Assembly (NCBI GenBank): GCA_002559145.1
Contig: NTXX01000010.1
Location: forward strand, 176,679 to 240,678
Source: Bacillus sp. AFS006103
GTDB lineage: Bacteria; Bacillota; Bacilli; Bacillales; Cytobacillaceae
Length of the DNA stretch: 64,000 nt
Reading direction: 5' to 3'
In this document: positions 7,809-16,885 of the stretch, piece by piece
Layout of the letters: every line of letters starts with the position of its first letter
How positions within the stretch are numbered: the stretch's first letter is position 1
Translations under genes and position numbers: made by a program
The notes under the pieces: model-generated
Told to the model about the DNA's origin: nothing
Seen by the model: only the letters and a program-made list of their open reading frames with translations
Database searches by the model: none

Positions 7809-8372
7809 TTATGAAATCATTTTTTCAATTACTAGTCGTTTTCCTGTATTTAATGTAAATTCAAATCGGTCATTCACTTTTTCAAAGTAACAAAAGTGGT
7901 GTTGGACATTACAGATTTGCTCCTGATTATCGAATACTAGAAAATTAACTCCATCCTTGCGGTTCTCATCCGATAAGAAGGATAAATGGTTATAACAATA
8001 GATGCAATCGTAAATGGAAAAGTTTAACGAGTTTAAAGTAGTAACAAATTGAAAAAAGGCATCATCATTGATTCCATCTAAAAGCCTCTCAAGCGAATAC
8101 ACTAAATGCTTCCTAATCCTAACTAAATCATGATTGCGGAGCATAGTGGCATCGTTTCCAATTCGTACTTTTCCTGTTTCATACAATTTACCTTTCTTCC
8201 AACGATTCATTCTGAAGACTTCTATTTCTTGCTGAAGGTAATCATCTAACATTTCCGCTTCTTCTGTTTCCTCATCAAAGAAAATCCACTGATCATTAAT
8301 TTGTTCAACTGTTCCTTCCGTGTAGGCTCTTTCCTGAATATCGTAAAGTCTCATTCGTTGTTGTCGACTCAT
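7809..8372 (-). CDS. yisN: YisN-like protein (DUF2777 type)
   Basis: 187-residue soluble protein of unknown function, beginning MSRQQRMRLYDIQERAYTEG. Seen: no membrane helix, no signal peptide; a CIYCYNHL segment (about 126-133) carries a CxxC pair. The assignment to the YisN/DUF2777 group rests mainly on position, between yisL and asnO as in B. subtilis, so the name is tentative. A good ribosome site (GGAGG) precedes the ATG at 8372. Confidence 0.6.
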   Translation of the reverse strand: MSRQQRMRLYDIQERAYTEGTVEQINDQWIFFDEETEEAEMLDDYLQQEIEVFRMNRWKKGKLYETGKVRIGNDATMLRNHDLVRIRKHLVYSLERLLDGINDDAFFQFVTTLNSLNFSIYDCIYCYNHLSFLSDENRKDGVNFLVFDNQEQICNVQHHFCYFEKVNDRFEFTLNTGKRLVIEKMIS

Positions 8373-8529
8373 TTCTAACCTCCGTACCAGATGCTGTCAT
8401 ATTCTTTTTAGACATCTTCATGAAATTTTATAACTGAAAGATAAAGTATTATCTTTTTAAATCAAATAAACTGCTTGCTTGCCACATGCCCGCATTTCTC
8501 TTCGGACAATTAACCATTTCCCATGGGCT

Positions 8530-8561
8530 GAATACTATAAAAACATGAATTCATGTACAGT
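8530..8561 (+). promoter_or_regulatory. candidate mother-cell sigma (SigE-like) promoter of asnO
   Basis: GAATACT at 8530-8536, 15-bp spacer and CATGTACAGT at 8552-8561, resembling the SigE pattern. B. subtilis asnO is expressed in sporulation. Only a weak sequence match. Confidence 0.25.
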
Positions 8562-8590
8562 AGTTCTGTTAATGAGGAGTGAGATAGGAA

Positions 8591-10438
8591 ATGTGTGGTA
8601 TTACAGGCTGGATTAATTTTAATAAACCAATTAAGAACGAAGCGGGTACACTTACAAAAATGACTAATACATTAGCAAAAAGAGGCCCTGATGAAACCAA
8701 CATCTGGTCTGAGACACATGTGGCTTTTGGCCATAAGAGACTTATTGTTGTCGACCCTGAAGGGGGAAGGCAGCCAATGTCTAAACAAAAAGACGGGTTC
8801 CATTACACCATTTGTTACAATGGGGAATTATATAACACCGAAGATATCCGCAAAGTTCTCCATACTAAAGGATATTCATTTAAAGGTCATTCTGATACAG
8901 AGGTTCTATTAACTGCCTATATAGAATGGGCGGAAGAGTGCGTAAATTATCTGAATGGGATTTATGCCTTTGCCATCTGGGATAGTAAGAAGGAACAACT
9001 TTTTATTGGACGTGACCGCTTAGGGGTAAAACCATTATTTTTTAGAGAACACGAAAAAGGCCTTTTATTTGCATCTGAAATCAAGGCTATTTTAGCCCAT
9101 CCAGAGGTGAAAACGGAAATTAATCAAGAAGGTCTTGCAGAAATTTTTGGAATTGGTCCTTCTAGATCGCCTGGTTCCGGGGTGTTAAAAGGAATTAATG
9201 AGTTAAGACCTGCGCATGCTTTAACATTTTCAAAGAATGGTTTAAAAATTTGGCGCTATTGGAATGTGAAAAGTGAAGAACATAAGGATAACGTGGAGGA
9301 AACGGCTGAAAAGGTCCGTTATTTAGTCACAGACGCGGTAACAAGACAGCTTGTTTCTGATGTGCCCCTAAGTACCTTTTTGTCTGGAGGGCTGGATTCG
9401 AGCATCATTACAGCGATTGCCGCCAAAGGATTCAAGGACCAAAATAAGGGGCAGTTACACACTTATTCTATCGATTATGAAGGCAATGACAAATACTTTT
9501 CATCCAATGAATTTCAACCGGATGCGGATGGAAAATTTATTCAAATGATAACCGATAAATTTAATACAAAGCACCATAACAAAATTATTACTCAAAAGCA
9601 ATTGGTCAATGATTTGGTGGAGGCTACTCATGTAAGAGACCTTCCAGGAATGGCAGATGTGGATTCATCGTTACTGTGGTTTTGTAAAGAAATCAAGCAG
9701 GACTTTGTTGTCAGTCTTTCCGGGGAATGTGCAGATGAAATTTTCGGGGGTTACCCATGGTTCCACCGCAAACAAGACTTAGAGCGGCCTGGGTTTCCGT
9801 GGATGCGCTCCATATCAGAACGACATAATTTGTTGAAATCACATTGGCAGGAAAAACTAAAATTAAATGATTACGTGATGGATAGGTATTATCAAGCGAT
9901 TGCTGAAACCCCTAAGTTAGAAGGTGAAAGTCGAGAAGAAGCAAAACGGAGAGAATTATTTTATATTAATATGATTAGCTTTATGACGACATTACTTGAT
10001 CGAAAAGACCGAATGAGCATGGGTGCAAGTCTAGAAGTCAGAGTTCCCTTTGCTGATCATCGCCTAGTCGAATATGTATGGAATATCCCATGGGAAATGA
10101 AAATGTATCGCGGCAGGGAAAAAGGTATTCTTAGAAAAGCCTTTGAAGGTATTTTACCTGAGGAAGTCTTGTACCGGAAAAAAAGCCCTTATCCCAAAAC
10201 ACATAATCCTGCCTATACCATTGCAGTTCAAAAGTTGGTGGAAAATATATTAAAAGATAAATCCTCAGCCCTGCATGAATTTTTTAATAAAGAACAGCTT
10301 GAGAGTATCGTCAAATCGGGTGGAAATTCCTTTCAAGAACCTTGGTTTGGCCAATTGATGACAGGACCACAGTTATTGGCCTATCTTGTGCAACTGCACA
10401 CATGGTTTAAGGATTACAATATTAACATAGTGAATTAA
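8591..10438 (+). CDS. asnO: glutamine-hydrolysing asparagine synthase (AsnO/AsnB)
   Basis: Converts aspartate, glutamine and ATP to asparagine. 615 residues with Cys2 as N-terminal nucleophile (MCGITGW), glutaminase loop RGPDE, YNGELYN and GRDRLGVKPLF, then the synthetase domain with pyrophosphate loop SGGLDSS at 265-271 and GECADEIFGGYPW. Length equals B. subtilis AsnO, and the gene occupies the asnO position after yisN, so I use that symbol; in B. subtilis this paralogue acts in sporulation. GAGGAGTGAG precedes the ATG. Paralogue choice (asnO against asnB) is inferred from synteny. Confidence 0.93.
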   Translation: MCGITGWINFNKPIKNEAGTLTKMTNTLAKRGPDETNIWSETHVAFGHKRLIVVDPEGGRQPMSKQKDGFHYTICYNGELYNTEDIRKVLHTKGYSFKGHSDTEVLLTAYIEWAEECVNYLNGIYAFAIWDSKKEQLFIGRDRLGVKPLFFREHEKGLLFASEIKAILAHPEVKTEINQEGLAEIFGIGPSRSPGSGVLKGINELRPAHALTFSKNGLKIWRYWNVKSEEHKDNVEETAEKVRYLVTDAVTRQLVSDVPLSTFLSGGLDSSIITAIAAKGFKDQNKGQLHTYSIDYEGNDKYFSSNEFQPDADGKFIQMITDKFNTKHHNKIITQKQLVNDLVEATHVRDLPGMADVDSSLLWFCKEIKQDFVVSLSGECADEIFGGYPWFHRKQDLERPGFPWMRSISERHNLLKSHWQEKLKLNDYVMDRYYQAIAETPKLEGESREEAKRRELFYINMISFMTTLLDRKDRMSMGASLEVRVPFADHRLVEYVWNIPWEMKMYRGREKGILRKAFEGILPEEVLYRKKSPYPKTHNPAYTIAVQKLVENILKDKSSALHEFFNKEQLESIVKSGGNSFQEPWFGQLMTGPQLLAYLVQLHTWFKDYNINIVN

Positions 10439-10516
10439 GAATAAATGTTGTTACAACCAAGAATTTAAAATTTGGAATAAAAACATGATTAGATTAAAAT
10501 GGGTGTAGGGAAGGGG

Positions 10517-10548
10517 ATATCCTCTTCTCTTTTTTAGAGGAGGGATAT
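10517..10548 (+). promoter_or_regulatory. hairpin that could mask the ribosome site of the amylase-like gene
   Basis: ATATCCTCTTCTCT at 10517-10530 can pair with AGAGGAGGGATAT at 10536-10548. The right arm is the Shine-Dalgarno of the next gene, whose ATG is at 10555. The stem has one mismatch or bulge. Confidence 0.45.
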
Positions 10549-10554
10549 AACTAT

Positions 10555-12066
10555 ATGAAAAAAATTACACTCATTTTAATTCTGTTATTACTTCATTCAT
10601 CGCTTCCTGCCAATGCTGCGGTTGAAAAGGAAGACCGCTTGTGGCAAGATGAATCCGTTTATTCTATTATGGTCGATCGTTTCAACAATGGAGATAGAAA
10701 CAATGACATGGATGTAAACGCAAAAGATCCATTAGCATATAACGGCGGGGATATTAAAGGTATTATTGATAAATTGGATTACATACATGAAATGGGATTC
10801 ACCGCAATTCGCTTAACACCCATTTTTGACAATGCGAAAAATGGGTACCATGGCTTTTGGGTGAATGATTTTTACAAAGTGGATGAGCATTTTGGAACTT
10901 TGAAGTCTTTTCAAACATTAGTAAAAGAAGCACATAACCGCAAGTTGAAGGTAATGATTGATTTTGTTACGAATAATGTAGCGGCTGACCATCCGTGGTT
11001 AAGTGATCCTATCAAGCAGAACTGGTTCCATAAAAAACAGTCTATCCCAGATAAAAATGAAAATCAGGCAGTACTTGAAAAGGGCTGGATTGAAGGATTA
11101 CCTGACTTGAATCAGGACAACCCGGAAGTTAAAAAATATTTAATCGATGCAGCAAAATGGTGGATTGATAAAACAGATATAGATGGGATGAGTCTACCAG
11201 AAGTAAATTATGTTCCCATAAGTTTTTGGAATGATTTTTCAAATGAAGTTAAGCAAGAAAAGAAGAACTTCTTTCTAATGGGAGTAATGTCAAAAAATAA
11301 TTCAACTGATTTGAAAAAGTATGAAGGAGCCGGAATAGACAGCATAGTTAATTACTCATACAGTGAAAAGTTGAGAAAAACATTTGCAGGAACAGATCAG
11401 TCCTTCCGCGAACTTTATTCAGATGGTGATAATGGTCAGAACTCCTTTTTAAGAGCTAATTTTATGGATAACGAATATACGTCAAGATTTACAAGTGACA
11501 TTGTCGCAAAGAAACAATTCCCAGGCTCCCGCTGGAAAACAGCATTGGTATATTTATATACAACCCCGGGAATTCCTCTTTTTTATTATGGAACAGAGAT
11601 TGCCTTAAATGGGGGAGAAATCCCGGATAACCGCGGGCAAATGAGCTTTCGGGCGGAAAAGGAACTAATTGATTATATAACCAAGGTGGGGGAATTAAGA
11701 AATACACTTCCTTCTTTAACAAGAGGGACGATGGAAATGCTGTATGATCATAACGGGATGGCTGTTTATAAACGAGTATATAAAGGTGAAACATCCATTA
11801 TTGCAATCAATAATACGGGCAAATCCCAAAGTGTTACCTTAACAAGCAGTCAGATTGAAGGTGGGAAAGAGCTGCGAGGCTTGCTTGCCGGAGATAAAAT
11901 TGTTAGTAAAGATAATAAATATATGATTATTCTTGATCGGGATAATTCGGAAATATATGTGTTAGCTGAGAAAAGTGGTATCAAATTTTCATTAATCGCA
12001 AGCTTAGTCGTTGTATACCTGTTGTGTTTCTTATTTCTTTATAAAATAAGGAAACGAAAAAAATAA
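10555..12066 (+). CDS. membrane-anchored GH13 (alpha-amylase family) pseudo-enzyme
   Basis: 503 residues: signal peptide (1-22, ending PANAA), a full (beta/alpha)8 GH13 domain, a C-terminal beta domain and a membrane helix (about 478-497) with a KIRKRKK cytoplasmic tail. The fold is unmistakable (YHGFWVNDFYKVDEHFGT, GIPLFYYGTEIALNGG). The catalytic residues are gone: the nucleophile Asp is Pro215 and its Arg partner is Ser213 (DGMSLPEV), the acid/base Glu is Val244 (LMGVMS), the third Asp is Tyr308 with His to Glu307 (DNEYTSRF), and region I His is Asn141. Codons are clean and the frame is intact, so this is a conserved-looking inactive paralogue, not a decaying gene. Possible role: carbohydrate binding at the surface. 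Residue changes are seen; function is inferred. Confidence 0.9.
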   Translation: MKKITLILILLLLHSSLPANAAVEKEDRLWQDESVYSIMVDRFNNGDRNNDMDVNAKDPLAYNGGDIKGIIDKLDYIHEMGFTAIRLTPIFDNAKNGYHGFWVNDFYKVDEHFGTLKSFQTLVKEAHNRKLKVMIDFVTNNVAADHPWLSDPIKQNWFHKKQSIPDKNENQAVLEKGWIEGLPDLNQDNPEVKKYLIDAAKWWIDKTDIDGMSLPEVNYVPISFWNDFSNEVKQEKKNFFLMGVMSKNNSTDLKKYEGAGIDSIVNYSYSEKLRKTFAGTDQSFRELYSDGDNGQNSFLRANFMDNEYTSRFTSDIVAKKQFPGSRWKTALVYLYTTPGIPLFYYGTEIALNGGEIPDNRGQMSFRAEKELIDYITKVGELRNTLPSLTRGTMEMLYDHNGMAVYKRVYKGETSIIAINNTGKSQSVTLTSSQIEGGKELRGLLAGDKIVSKDNKYMIILDRDNSEIYVLAEKSGIKFSLIASLVVVYLLCFLFLYKIRKRKK

Positions 12067-12068
12067 AG

Positions 12069-12106
12069 TGTCGAGGGGAACTTATTAATCCCCTCGACAT
12101 TTTTTT
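12069..12106. terminator. bidirectional terminator
   Basis: TGTCGAGGGGA at 12069-12079 pairs with 12089-12099, then seven T. It lies between the convergent amylase-like and SDR genes. Confidence 0.9.
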
Positions 12107-12977
12107 ATCCATTGATAATCTCCCCGCCATTTACGTGAATCATTTGCCCGCTAACATAGGATGAGTCATCTGAAGCCAGGTAAACATAGCTCGCTGCCAA
12201 TTCATAGGGTTGGCCAGCTCTACCCATTGGGGTGCTTGACCCAAAAACAGCAACTTGATCAGCCGGGAAAGTCGATGGAATGAGTGGTGTCCAAATCGGA
12301 CCCGGGGCCACACCGTTCACACGAATCCCTTGAGGTGCGAGCGACATTGCTAATGAGCGGGTAAAGGAAACCACCGCACCTTTTGTTGCTGAGTAATCTA
12401 ATAATTGTTCATTCCCCTTATAAGCAGTAATCGAGGCAGTATTTATGATGGATGCACCCTGTTTTAGAAAAGGCAGGGCCATTTTCGTTATATAAAAAAA
12501 GGAGAATATATTGGTTCGGAATGTTTTTTCCAATTGAAGTGAAGTAATCGATAATAAACTTTTTTGCGGATGTTGCTCCGCAGCGTTATTGACAACGATA
12601 TCTAACCTGCCAAATTCAGTATGAATCTTATTGACAGTCTCCTTACAAAAATCTTCATTGCCAATGTCGCCTGAATATAAAAGACATCTTCGACCTTCGG
12701 CTTCGATCAATTGCTTAGTTTCTTCTGCATCTTGATGCTCTTCTAAATAGACAATTGCTACGTCTGCTCCTTCTTTGGCAAAATAAATTGCAACAGATTT
12801 GCCAATCCCGCTGTCGCCTCCAGTAATAATCGCTGTTTTACCAATTAATTTTCCTCCAGGCTTATAATTAGGATCAACTGAAATGGGCCGAGGATTCATT
12901 TCACTTTCTATTCCTGGCTGGTGGTTCTGATGCTGAGGGGGAAAGGTCTGCTTTTGTTGCTTTTGATTGTTACTCAT
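12105..12977 (-). CDS. short-chain dehydrogenase/reductase (YhdF/YhxC-like)
   Basis: 290-residue NAD(P)-dependent oxidoreductase of the classical SDR fold, with a Gln-rich N-terminal extension (residues 1-40) typical of the Bacillus YhdF/YhxC/YhxD group. Motifs: TGGDSGIGKS cofactor loop (about 52-61), NNAAE, catalytic Ser in NTASITAY and YSATK. Substrate unknown; related enzymes are often annotated as glucose 1-dehydrogenase-like or general stress proteins. GGAGG lies nine bases before the ATG. Transcribed alone. Confidence 0.9.
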   Translation of the reverse strand: MSNNQKQQKQTFPPQHQNHQPGIESEMNPRPISVDPNYKPGGKLIGKTAIITGGDSGIGKSVAIYFAKEGADVAIVYLEEHQDAEETKQLIEAEGRRCLLYSGDIGNEDFCKETVNKIHTEFGRLDIVVNNAAEQHPQKSLLSITSLQLEKTFRTNIFSFFYITKMALPFLKQGASIINTASITAYKGNEQLLDYSATKGAVVSFTRSLAMSLAPQGIRVNGVAPGPIWTPLIPSTFPADQVAVFGSSTPMGRAGQPYELAASYVYLASDDSSYVSGQMIHVNGGEIING

Positions 12978-13051
12978 TTACTAAAACCTCCAAGTGTTTA
13001 CTCCCTAATAGTTTTAGATAAATGGTTCAAATTATGAAAAATAAAGATAAT

Positions 13052-13083
13052 AAAAAAGCGAAAGGATTTTAAATCCTTCCGCC
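13052..13083 (-). terminator. terminator of yitK (YajQ family)
   Basis: On the minus strand GCGGAAGGATTT pairs with AAATCCTTTCGC, followed by six T. It lies just after the stop at 13092. Confidence 0.8.
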
Positions 13084-13091
13084 TTTTGCTT

Positions 13092-13589
13092 TTATCGATA
13101 ATTAATAAACTGTACATCCACAGTTAAGTCAGCATCGCGAACAAGGGAGATTATTTTTTGTAAATCATCACGGTTCTTCCCGCTCACACGGACCTGGTCA
13201 TCTTGAACCTGACTTTTTACTTTGACGCCGCTATTTTTAATAATGGTATTGATTTTTTTTGCATTTTCTTTATCAATACCTTGAACCAATTTAGCTCTTT
13301 GACGAACTGTTCCACCCGATGCCTTTTCAACTTTCCCGTAGTCAAGATTTCTAACCGGAACGCTTCGTTTCATTAATTTGCTAAATAAAACATCTTTCAG
13401 CTGGTCCATTTTATATTCATCATCTGAAATAAGAACCAGCTCTTCTTTTTCTTTATCAAGTGAGACTTCACTTTTACTGCCCTTAAAATCATAACGCGTG
13501 CCAATTTCCTTCATTGTTTGCGCAATCGCATTTGAAACTTCAGATAAATCGACTTGAGAAACAATATCAAATGAGCTATCTTTTGACAT
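13092..13589 (-). CDS. yitK: YajQ-family nucleotide-binding protein (YitK)
   Basis: 165-residue UPF0234/YajQ protein with two ferredoxin-like domains; family members bind nucleotides, and c-di-GMP in some species. The opening [20 protein letters not shown] and the close [14 protein letters not shown] are diagnostic. I set the start at the ATG at 13589, seven bases after GGAGG; an in-frame TTG two codons earlier is unlikely. B. subtilis orthologue is YitK in the same neighbourhood. Confidence 0.92.
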   Translation of the reverse strand: MSKDSSFDIVSQVDLSEVSNAIAQTMKEIGTRYDFKGSKSEVSLDKEKEELVLISDDEYKMDQLKDVLFSKLMKRSVPVRNLDYGKVEKASGGTVRQRAKLVQGIDKENAKKINTIIKNSGVKVKSQVQDDQVRVSGKNRDDLQKIISLVRDADLTVDVQFINYR

Positions 13590-13726
13590 AAACAAACCTC
13601 CATTTTATAACTATATATTGAAACTAATCCTGCTATAGTTTCCCTTTATGGGTACATTATAGTAAAATATAGCAGTTGTAACAACCGCTTAGGAAAATTC
13701 TCCGAAAAAGAAAGAAGGAGTTATAT

Positions 13727-14590
13727 ATGTCATTAAATGAACTTATCGGTCAAATGACCACATTAACAGTAGCCCGGAAGGCTTCATTTGGCTATTTTTT
13801 AACTGATGGAAATGAAGATGTTCTGCTGCATACAAATCAAGCCAACCAAGAATTAGAAGTAGAAGATCAAGTTGAAGTGTTTCTTTATGTTGATTCAGAA
13901 GGTCGAATTTCCGCATCAACTACGACTCCAGCGGTAGCAATTGGACGCTATGCTTGGGTTAAAGCAACAGACGTAAATCCGAGAATTGGCGTCTTCATAA
14001 ATATTGGACTTCCAAAGGATATTCTATTAGGAATCGATGATTTGCCTGTGCATAAGTCAGTATGGCCGAAGCCAGGCGATTTAGTCTATATTACTTTAAA
14101 GCTTAGCAGTACTTATCTTCTTTATGCAAAGCTGGCCAGTGACCAAGTGATTGAATCTATATCCGTTGAAGCAACAAGAGAAGACTTTAATAAAAATGTG
14201 CAGGGCCATATTTATCGTACAGCTAAAGTAGGCAGTTGGATTTATACAATAGAAGGCTTCAAAGGGTTTATTCATGAATCACAAAGACTGGAAGAGCCTC
14301 GTATAGGTCAAAAGGTTGAAGGACGGATTATTGACGTTAAGGAAGACGGAACGATTAACGTTTCGTTATTAGCAAGGAAAGAAGAATCGCAGGATCTAGA
14401 TGCAGAACGGATATATGAATACCTAATGAGCAGAAATGGTGCCATGCCATATAACGATAAAAGCATGCCTGAAGATATAAAAGATCGTTTCGATTTGAGT
14501 AAAGGTGCCTTCAAACGTGCACTTGGTAAGCTTATGAAAGAGGGCAGGGTGTACCAAGAGGGCAATTGGACATATGAGAAGAAAGATTAA
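13727..14590 (+). CDS. cvfB: S1 RNA-binding protein CvfB (YitL)
   Basis: 287-residue RNA-binding regulator with S1-type beta-barrel domains (about 5-60, 72-130 and 150-215) and a C-terminal winged-helix (about 225-285, KSMPEDIKDRFDLSKGAFKR). In Staphylococcus CvfB affects virulence-gene expression; in B. subtilis the orthologue is YitL. Strong GAAGGAG ribosome site. A small DUF3941-like gene follows in the same direction, and the yitS gene is convergent with both. Confidence 0.92.
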   Translation: MSLNELIGQMTTLTVARKASFGYFLTDGNEDVLLHTNQANQELEVEDQVEVFLYVDSEGRISASTTTPAVAIGRYAWVKATDVNPRIGVFINIGLPKDILLGIDDLPVHKSVWPKPGDLVYITLKLSSTYLLYAKLASDQVIESISVEATREDFNKNVQGHIYRTAKVGSWIYTIEGFKGFIHESQRLEEPRIGQKVEGRIIDVKEDGTINVSLLARKEESQDLDAERIYEYLMSRNGAMPYNDKSMPEDIKDRFDLSKGAFKRALGKLMKEGRVYQEGNWTYEKKD

Positions 14591-14656
14591 GGTGTTTTAC
14601 ATACTCTTTTCAAATTGACAGAAACTAAAGTGAATCCATTTGAAAGGGGTAAGCTT

Positions 14657-14788
14657 ATGCCACACACATCAGACAACGATAAAAAAGCAAAAGACAACAA
14701 TGCCCTTCGCCATGAAAAGAATATGATGCGCGAAAAAAATCGTCAAGCTGGAAAAAATCAATATTCCAAGAAGACAGACCATAAATAG
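14657..14788 (+). CDS. 43-residue charged protein, DUF3941-like
   Basis: Tiny gene of 43 codons: starts MPHTSDNDKKAKDNNALRHE and ends KNQYSKKTDHK, preceded by GAAAGGGG at proper spacing and followed by a terminator. Very basic and hydrophilic, rich in Lys, Asn and His, with no hydrophobic core. It resembles the small DUF3941 proteins of Bacillus, which have no known function. The ribosome site, terminator and composition argue that it is real. Confidence 0.7.
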   Translation: MPHTSDNDKKAKDNNALRHEKNMMREKNRQAGKNQYSKKTDHK

Positions 14789-14795
14789 ATAAATG

Positions 14796-14833
14796 AAAAA
14801 TGAGTGCGGTGTTTAAACCCCACTCATTTTTTT
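14796..14833. terminator. bidirectional terminator
   Basis: AAAAATGAGTG paired with CACTCATTTTT, extended inward by G:C pairs. Serves the DUF3941-like gene and the convergent yitS. Confidence 0.87.
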
Positions 14834-15695
14834 AATTTGAAGGTATTTTGTTTAAAAAGAAAATAGCGATAGTTCCTGCACCTGTATGTGACCCAACGGC
14901 AGAGCCAATTGAAGTAATGAATACTTCTTTGGGATGGAATTCTTCTTCAATCATGGCTTTCAATTCTAATGTAGTTTCTTCACAATCGGCTTGGCTAATC
15001 CCAATTACTTGGTCTTCCATATTTGCCCCGCGTTCTTTCATGATTTCAATGATACGACGCATTACTTTTTTCTTCCCGCGTATCTTTTCAATGGGGACAA
15101 GTTTCCCATCTTCCACATTTAAAATGGGCTTAATATTCAATAATCCCCCTAAGAAAGCAGAGGCTTTTGATACACGGCCACCCTTTGCTAGATAATCTAA
15201 ATCTTCAACAGTAAACAGATGTTCCATGTGCTGGCTTCTAAACAGAACATCTTCTAAGATCTTTTCTTTACTTACACTTTTCAGGGCGAGAGCTGCGGCT
15301 TCTTTAACCACAAGACCAAATCCAAGCGATGCACATTTGGTATCAACAATCGTTAAATTAAAATTTGGATATTTTTCCTTCACTTGGTCAAGAATCATAA
15401 CAGCGGTGGAATATGTACCAGATAACTCGGAGGAAAAGGCTATGTATATCCCGTCTTGTTTTTTTTCAGCCATTTCGGTAAATACTTCCTCAAACAAAAG
15501 TGGAGATACCTGAGAGGTTTTTGGAACAATGCCAGTTCGGATTGCCTCATAGACGGTGTTTGGATCAATTGTTTTTACATCTTCATATTCCTTGCCGTTA
15601 ATCTCAACTTTTAATGGAAATAGTGTGACATGATTCTCTTCATAAAAACTTTTTGGTAAATCGCATGCGCTATCAGCCAGTACTCTTACTTGCAT
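14832..15695 (-). CDS. DegV family fatty-acid-binding protein (YitS)
   Basis: 287 residues from the ATG at 15695 (AGGTGA six bases upstream; an in-frame GTG at 15704 overlaps that site). DegV/FakB fold: DSACDLP near the N-terminus, SSELSGTYSTA, DTKCASLG and the C-terminal IGSAVGSHTGAGT, the acyl-chain and phosphate contact segments. Family members hand exogenous fatty acids to the kinase FakA. B. subtilis YitS holds this chromosomal position. The N-terminal residues vary in the family, so the start is the only doubt. Confidence 0.9.
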   Translation of the reverse strand: MQVRVLADSACDLPKSFYEENHVTLFPLKVEINGKEYEDVKTIDPNTVYEAIRTGIVPKTSQVSPLLFEEVFTEMAEKKQDGIYIAFSSELSGTYSTAVMILDQVKEKYPNFNLTIVDTKCASLGFGLVVKEAAALALKSVSKEKILEDVLFRSQHMEHLFTVEDLDYLAKGGRVSKASAFLGGLLNIKPILNVEDGKLVPIEKIRGKKKVMRRIIEIMKERGANMEDQVIGISQADCEETTLELKAMIEEEFHPKEVFITSIGSAVGSHTGAGTIAIFFLNKIPSN

Positions 15696-15818
15696 GAAGC
15701 TCACCTGCTTTCAAGCTAATTTATAGTTTCAGTTTATCGGTTTCATACTTAAAATACAATTATCATTCGCCACAAAGTATAAAACAGTTCACAATTTCAC
15801 TATAAAGGAGAAATTAAT

Positions 15819-16661
15819 ATGATATGGCTCCAGACAAAAAAACTGGCAGTGGTGACAGCTGGTTCATTGTTAGTTGCGCTTGCGATGAATTTATTTTTAA
15901 TACCGGCAAACATTTATTCAAGTGGATTCACGGGAATAGCACAACTTCTTTCAAAGGTGTTGGGTGACTATACTCGCATTCAAGTTTCATTAGGTTTCTT
16001 ATTATTTTTATTGAATATTCCTGTTGCCATTCTAGGATGGAAAAAGGTAGGGAAATCCTTTACAGTTTATAGCTTTATAAGTGTTGCCCTGTCCTCACTA
16101 TTTTTAACAGTTATTCCGATAAAGGAAGTTTCAGGAGACATCCTTTTAAATGCTGTTTTTGGAGGTGTAATCCAAGCCGTGGGTGTCGGGATTACGTTGA
16201 AATGGGGGGCCTCAACAGGTGGTGTAGATATCATTGCCATGGTTTTATCAAGAATGAAGGATAAGCCGATTGGTCCCTATATGTTGGTTATAAATGGGGT
16301 AATTATTATAACAGCTGGATTTTTGTATGGCTGGGAAAAAGCTCTTTATACGCTTGTAACATTATATACTTCAACTAGAGTGATTGACGCCATTCATACT
16401 AGACATGCCAAACTCACGGCTATGATTATTACCAAAAAGACGGATGAAATGAAAAAGGCTATCCAGGAGAAACTTGTGCGAGGGATAACGATCCTTCCTG
16501 CAAAAGGGGCTTTTTCAAACGAAGCGAGAGAAATGTTAATGGTGGTGATTACCCGCTATGAACTTTATGATTTAGAAAGAATCCTAAAGGAAGTGGATCC
16601 AAGGGCCTTTACAAATATCATTCAAACGACAAATATCTATGGATTTTTTCGAAAAGAGTAG
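15819..16661 (+). CDS. yitT: YitT family membrane protein
   Basis: 280-residue protein with five or six predicted helices in residues 1-175 (YitT membrane domain, DUF161) and a soluble C-terminal DUF2179 domain (about 200-275, TKKTDEMKKAIQEKLVRGIT). The family SSGFTGIAQLL segment and TLYTSTRVIDAI linker are present. Function is unknown; some members are proposed transporters. GGAG is seven bases before the ATG. A repeat-type hairpin directly follows the stop. Confidence 0.92.
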   Translation: MIWLQTKKLAVVTAGSLLVALAMNLFLIPANIYSSGFTGIAQLLSKVLGDYTRIQVSLGFLLFLLNIPVAILGWKKVGKSFTVYSFISVALSSLFLTVIPIKEVSGDILLNAVFGGVIQAVGVGITLKWGASTGGVDIIAMVLSRMKDKPIGPYMLVINGVIIITAGFLYGWEKALYTLVTLYTSTRVIDAIHTRHAKLTAMIITKKTDEMKKAIQEKLVRGITILPAKGAFSNEAREMLMVVITRYELYDLERILKEVDPRAFTNIIQTTNIYGFFRKE

Positions 16662-16695
16662 AAAAGCGAAAGCGCCTTGGCGCCTCCGCTTTTCT
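16660..16695. repeat. GC-rich hairpin repeat after yitT, probable bidirectional terminator
   Basis: AGAAAAGCG pairs with CGCTTTTCT, and inside it GCGCC pairs with GGCGC. The GCGAAAGCGCCTTGGCGC core is of a kind repeated between genes in many Bacillus genomes. It lies between yitT and the convergent 61-residue gene. Confidence 0.6.
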
Positions 16696-16698
16696 ATT

Positions 16699-16884
16699 TT
16701 AAGTCATCTGTTCAAGCTCTTGTTGCATTTGTTGGAGCTGTGCTTGCTCTGCTACAGTCGAATTTGCATAAGCAGAACTTAATGCATTTTTAGCCTTCGC
16801 AACAGCAGAATCAGTTTCAGCTGGGTTGGCAGACTTCGCCATTTCCACAAATCTTCGTGCTTCTTGGAACAATTGGTTTCCCAT
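16699..16884 (-). CDS. small helical protein, DUF3813-like
   Basis: 61 residues from the ATG at 16884 (GGAGGA seven bases upstream): MGNQLFQEARRFVEMAKSAN then AETDSAVAKAKNALSSAYAN and a Gln-rich end. Predicted all-helical, no membrane segment. It resembles the DUF3813 proteins of Bacillus; no function is known. It begins one base after the stop of the 50-codon gene 16886-17038, forming a tight bicistronic unit. Confidence 0.7.
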   Translation of the reverse strand: MGNQLFQEARRFVEMAKSANPAETDSAVAKAKNALSSAYANSTVAEQAQLQQMQQELEQMT

Positions 16885-16885
16885 G

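Noticed and set aside
10555..12066. Annotation of the GH13 gene as a functional alpha-amylase or as a broken pseudogene
   Set aside because: Catalytic residues are missing so activity is not expected, but the frame, secretion signal and anchor are all intact, so decay is not evident either.
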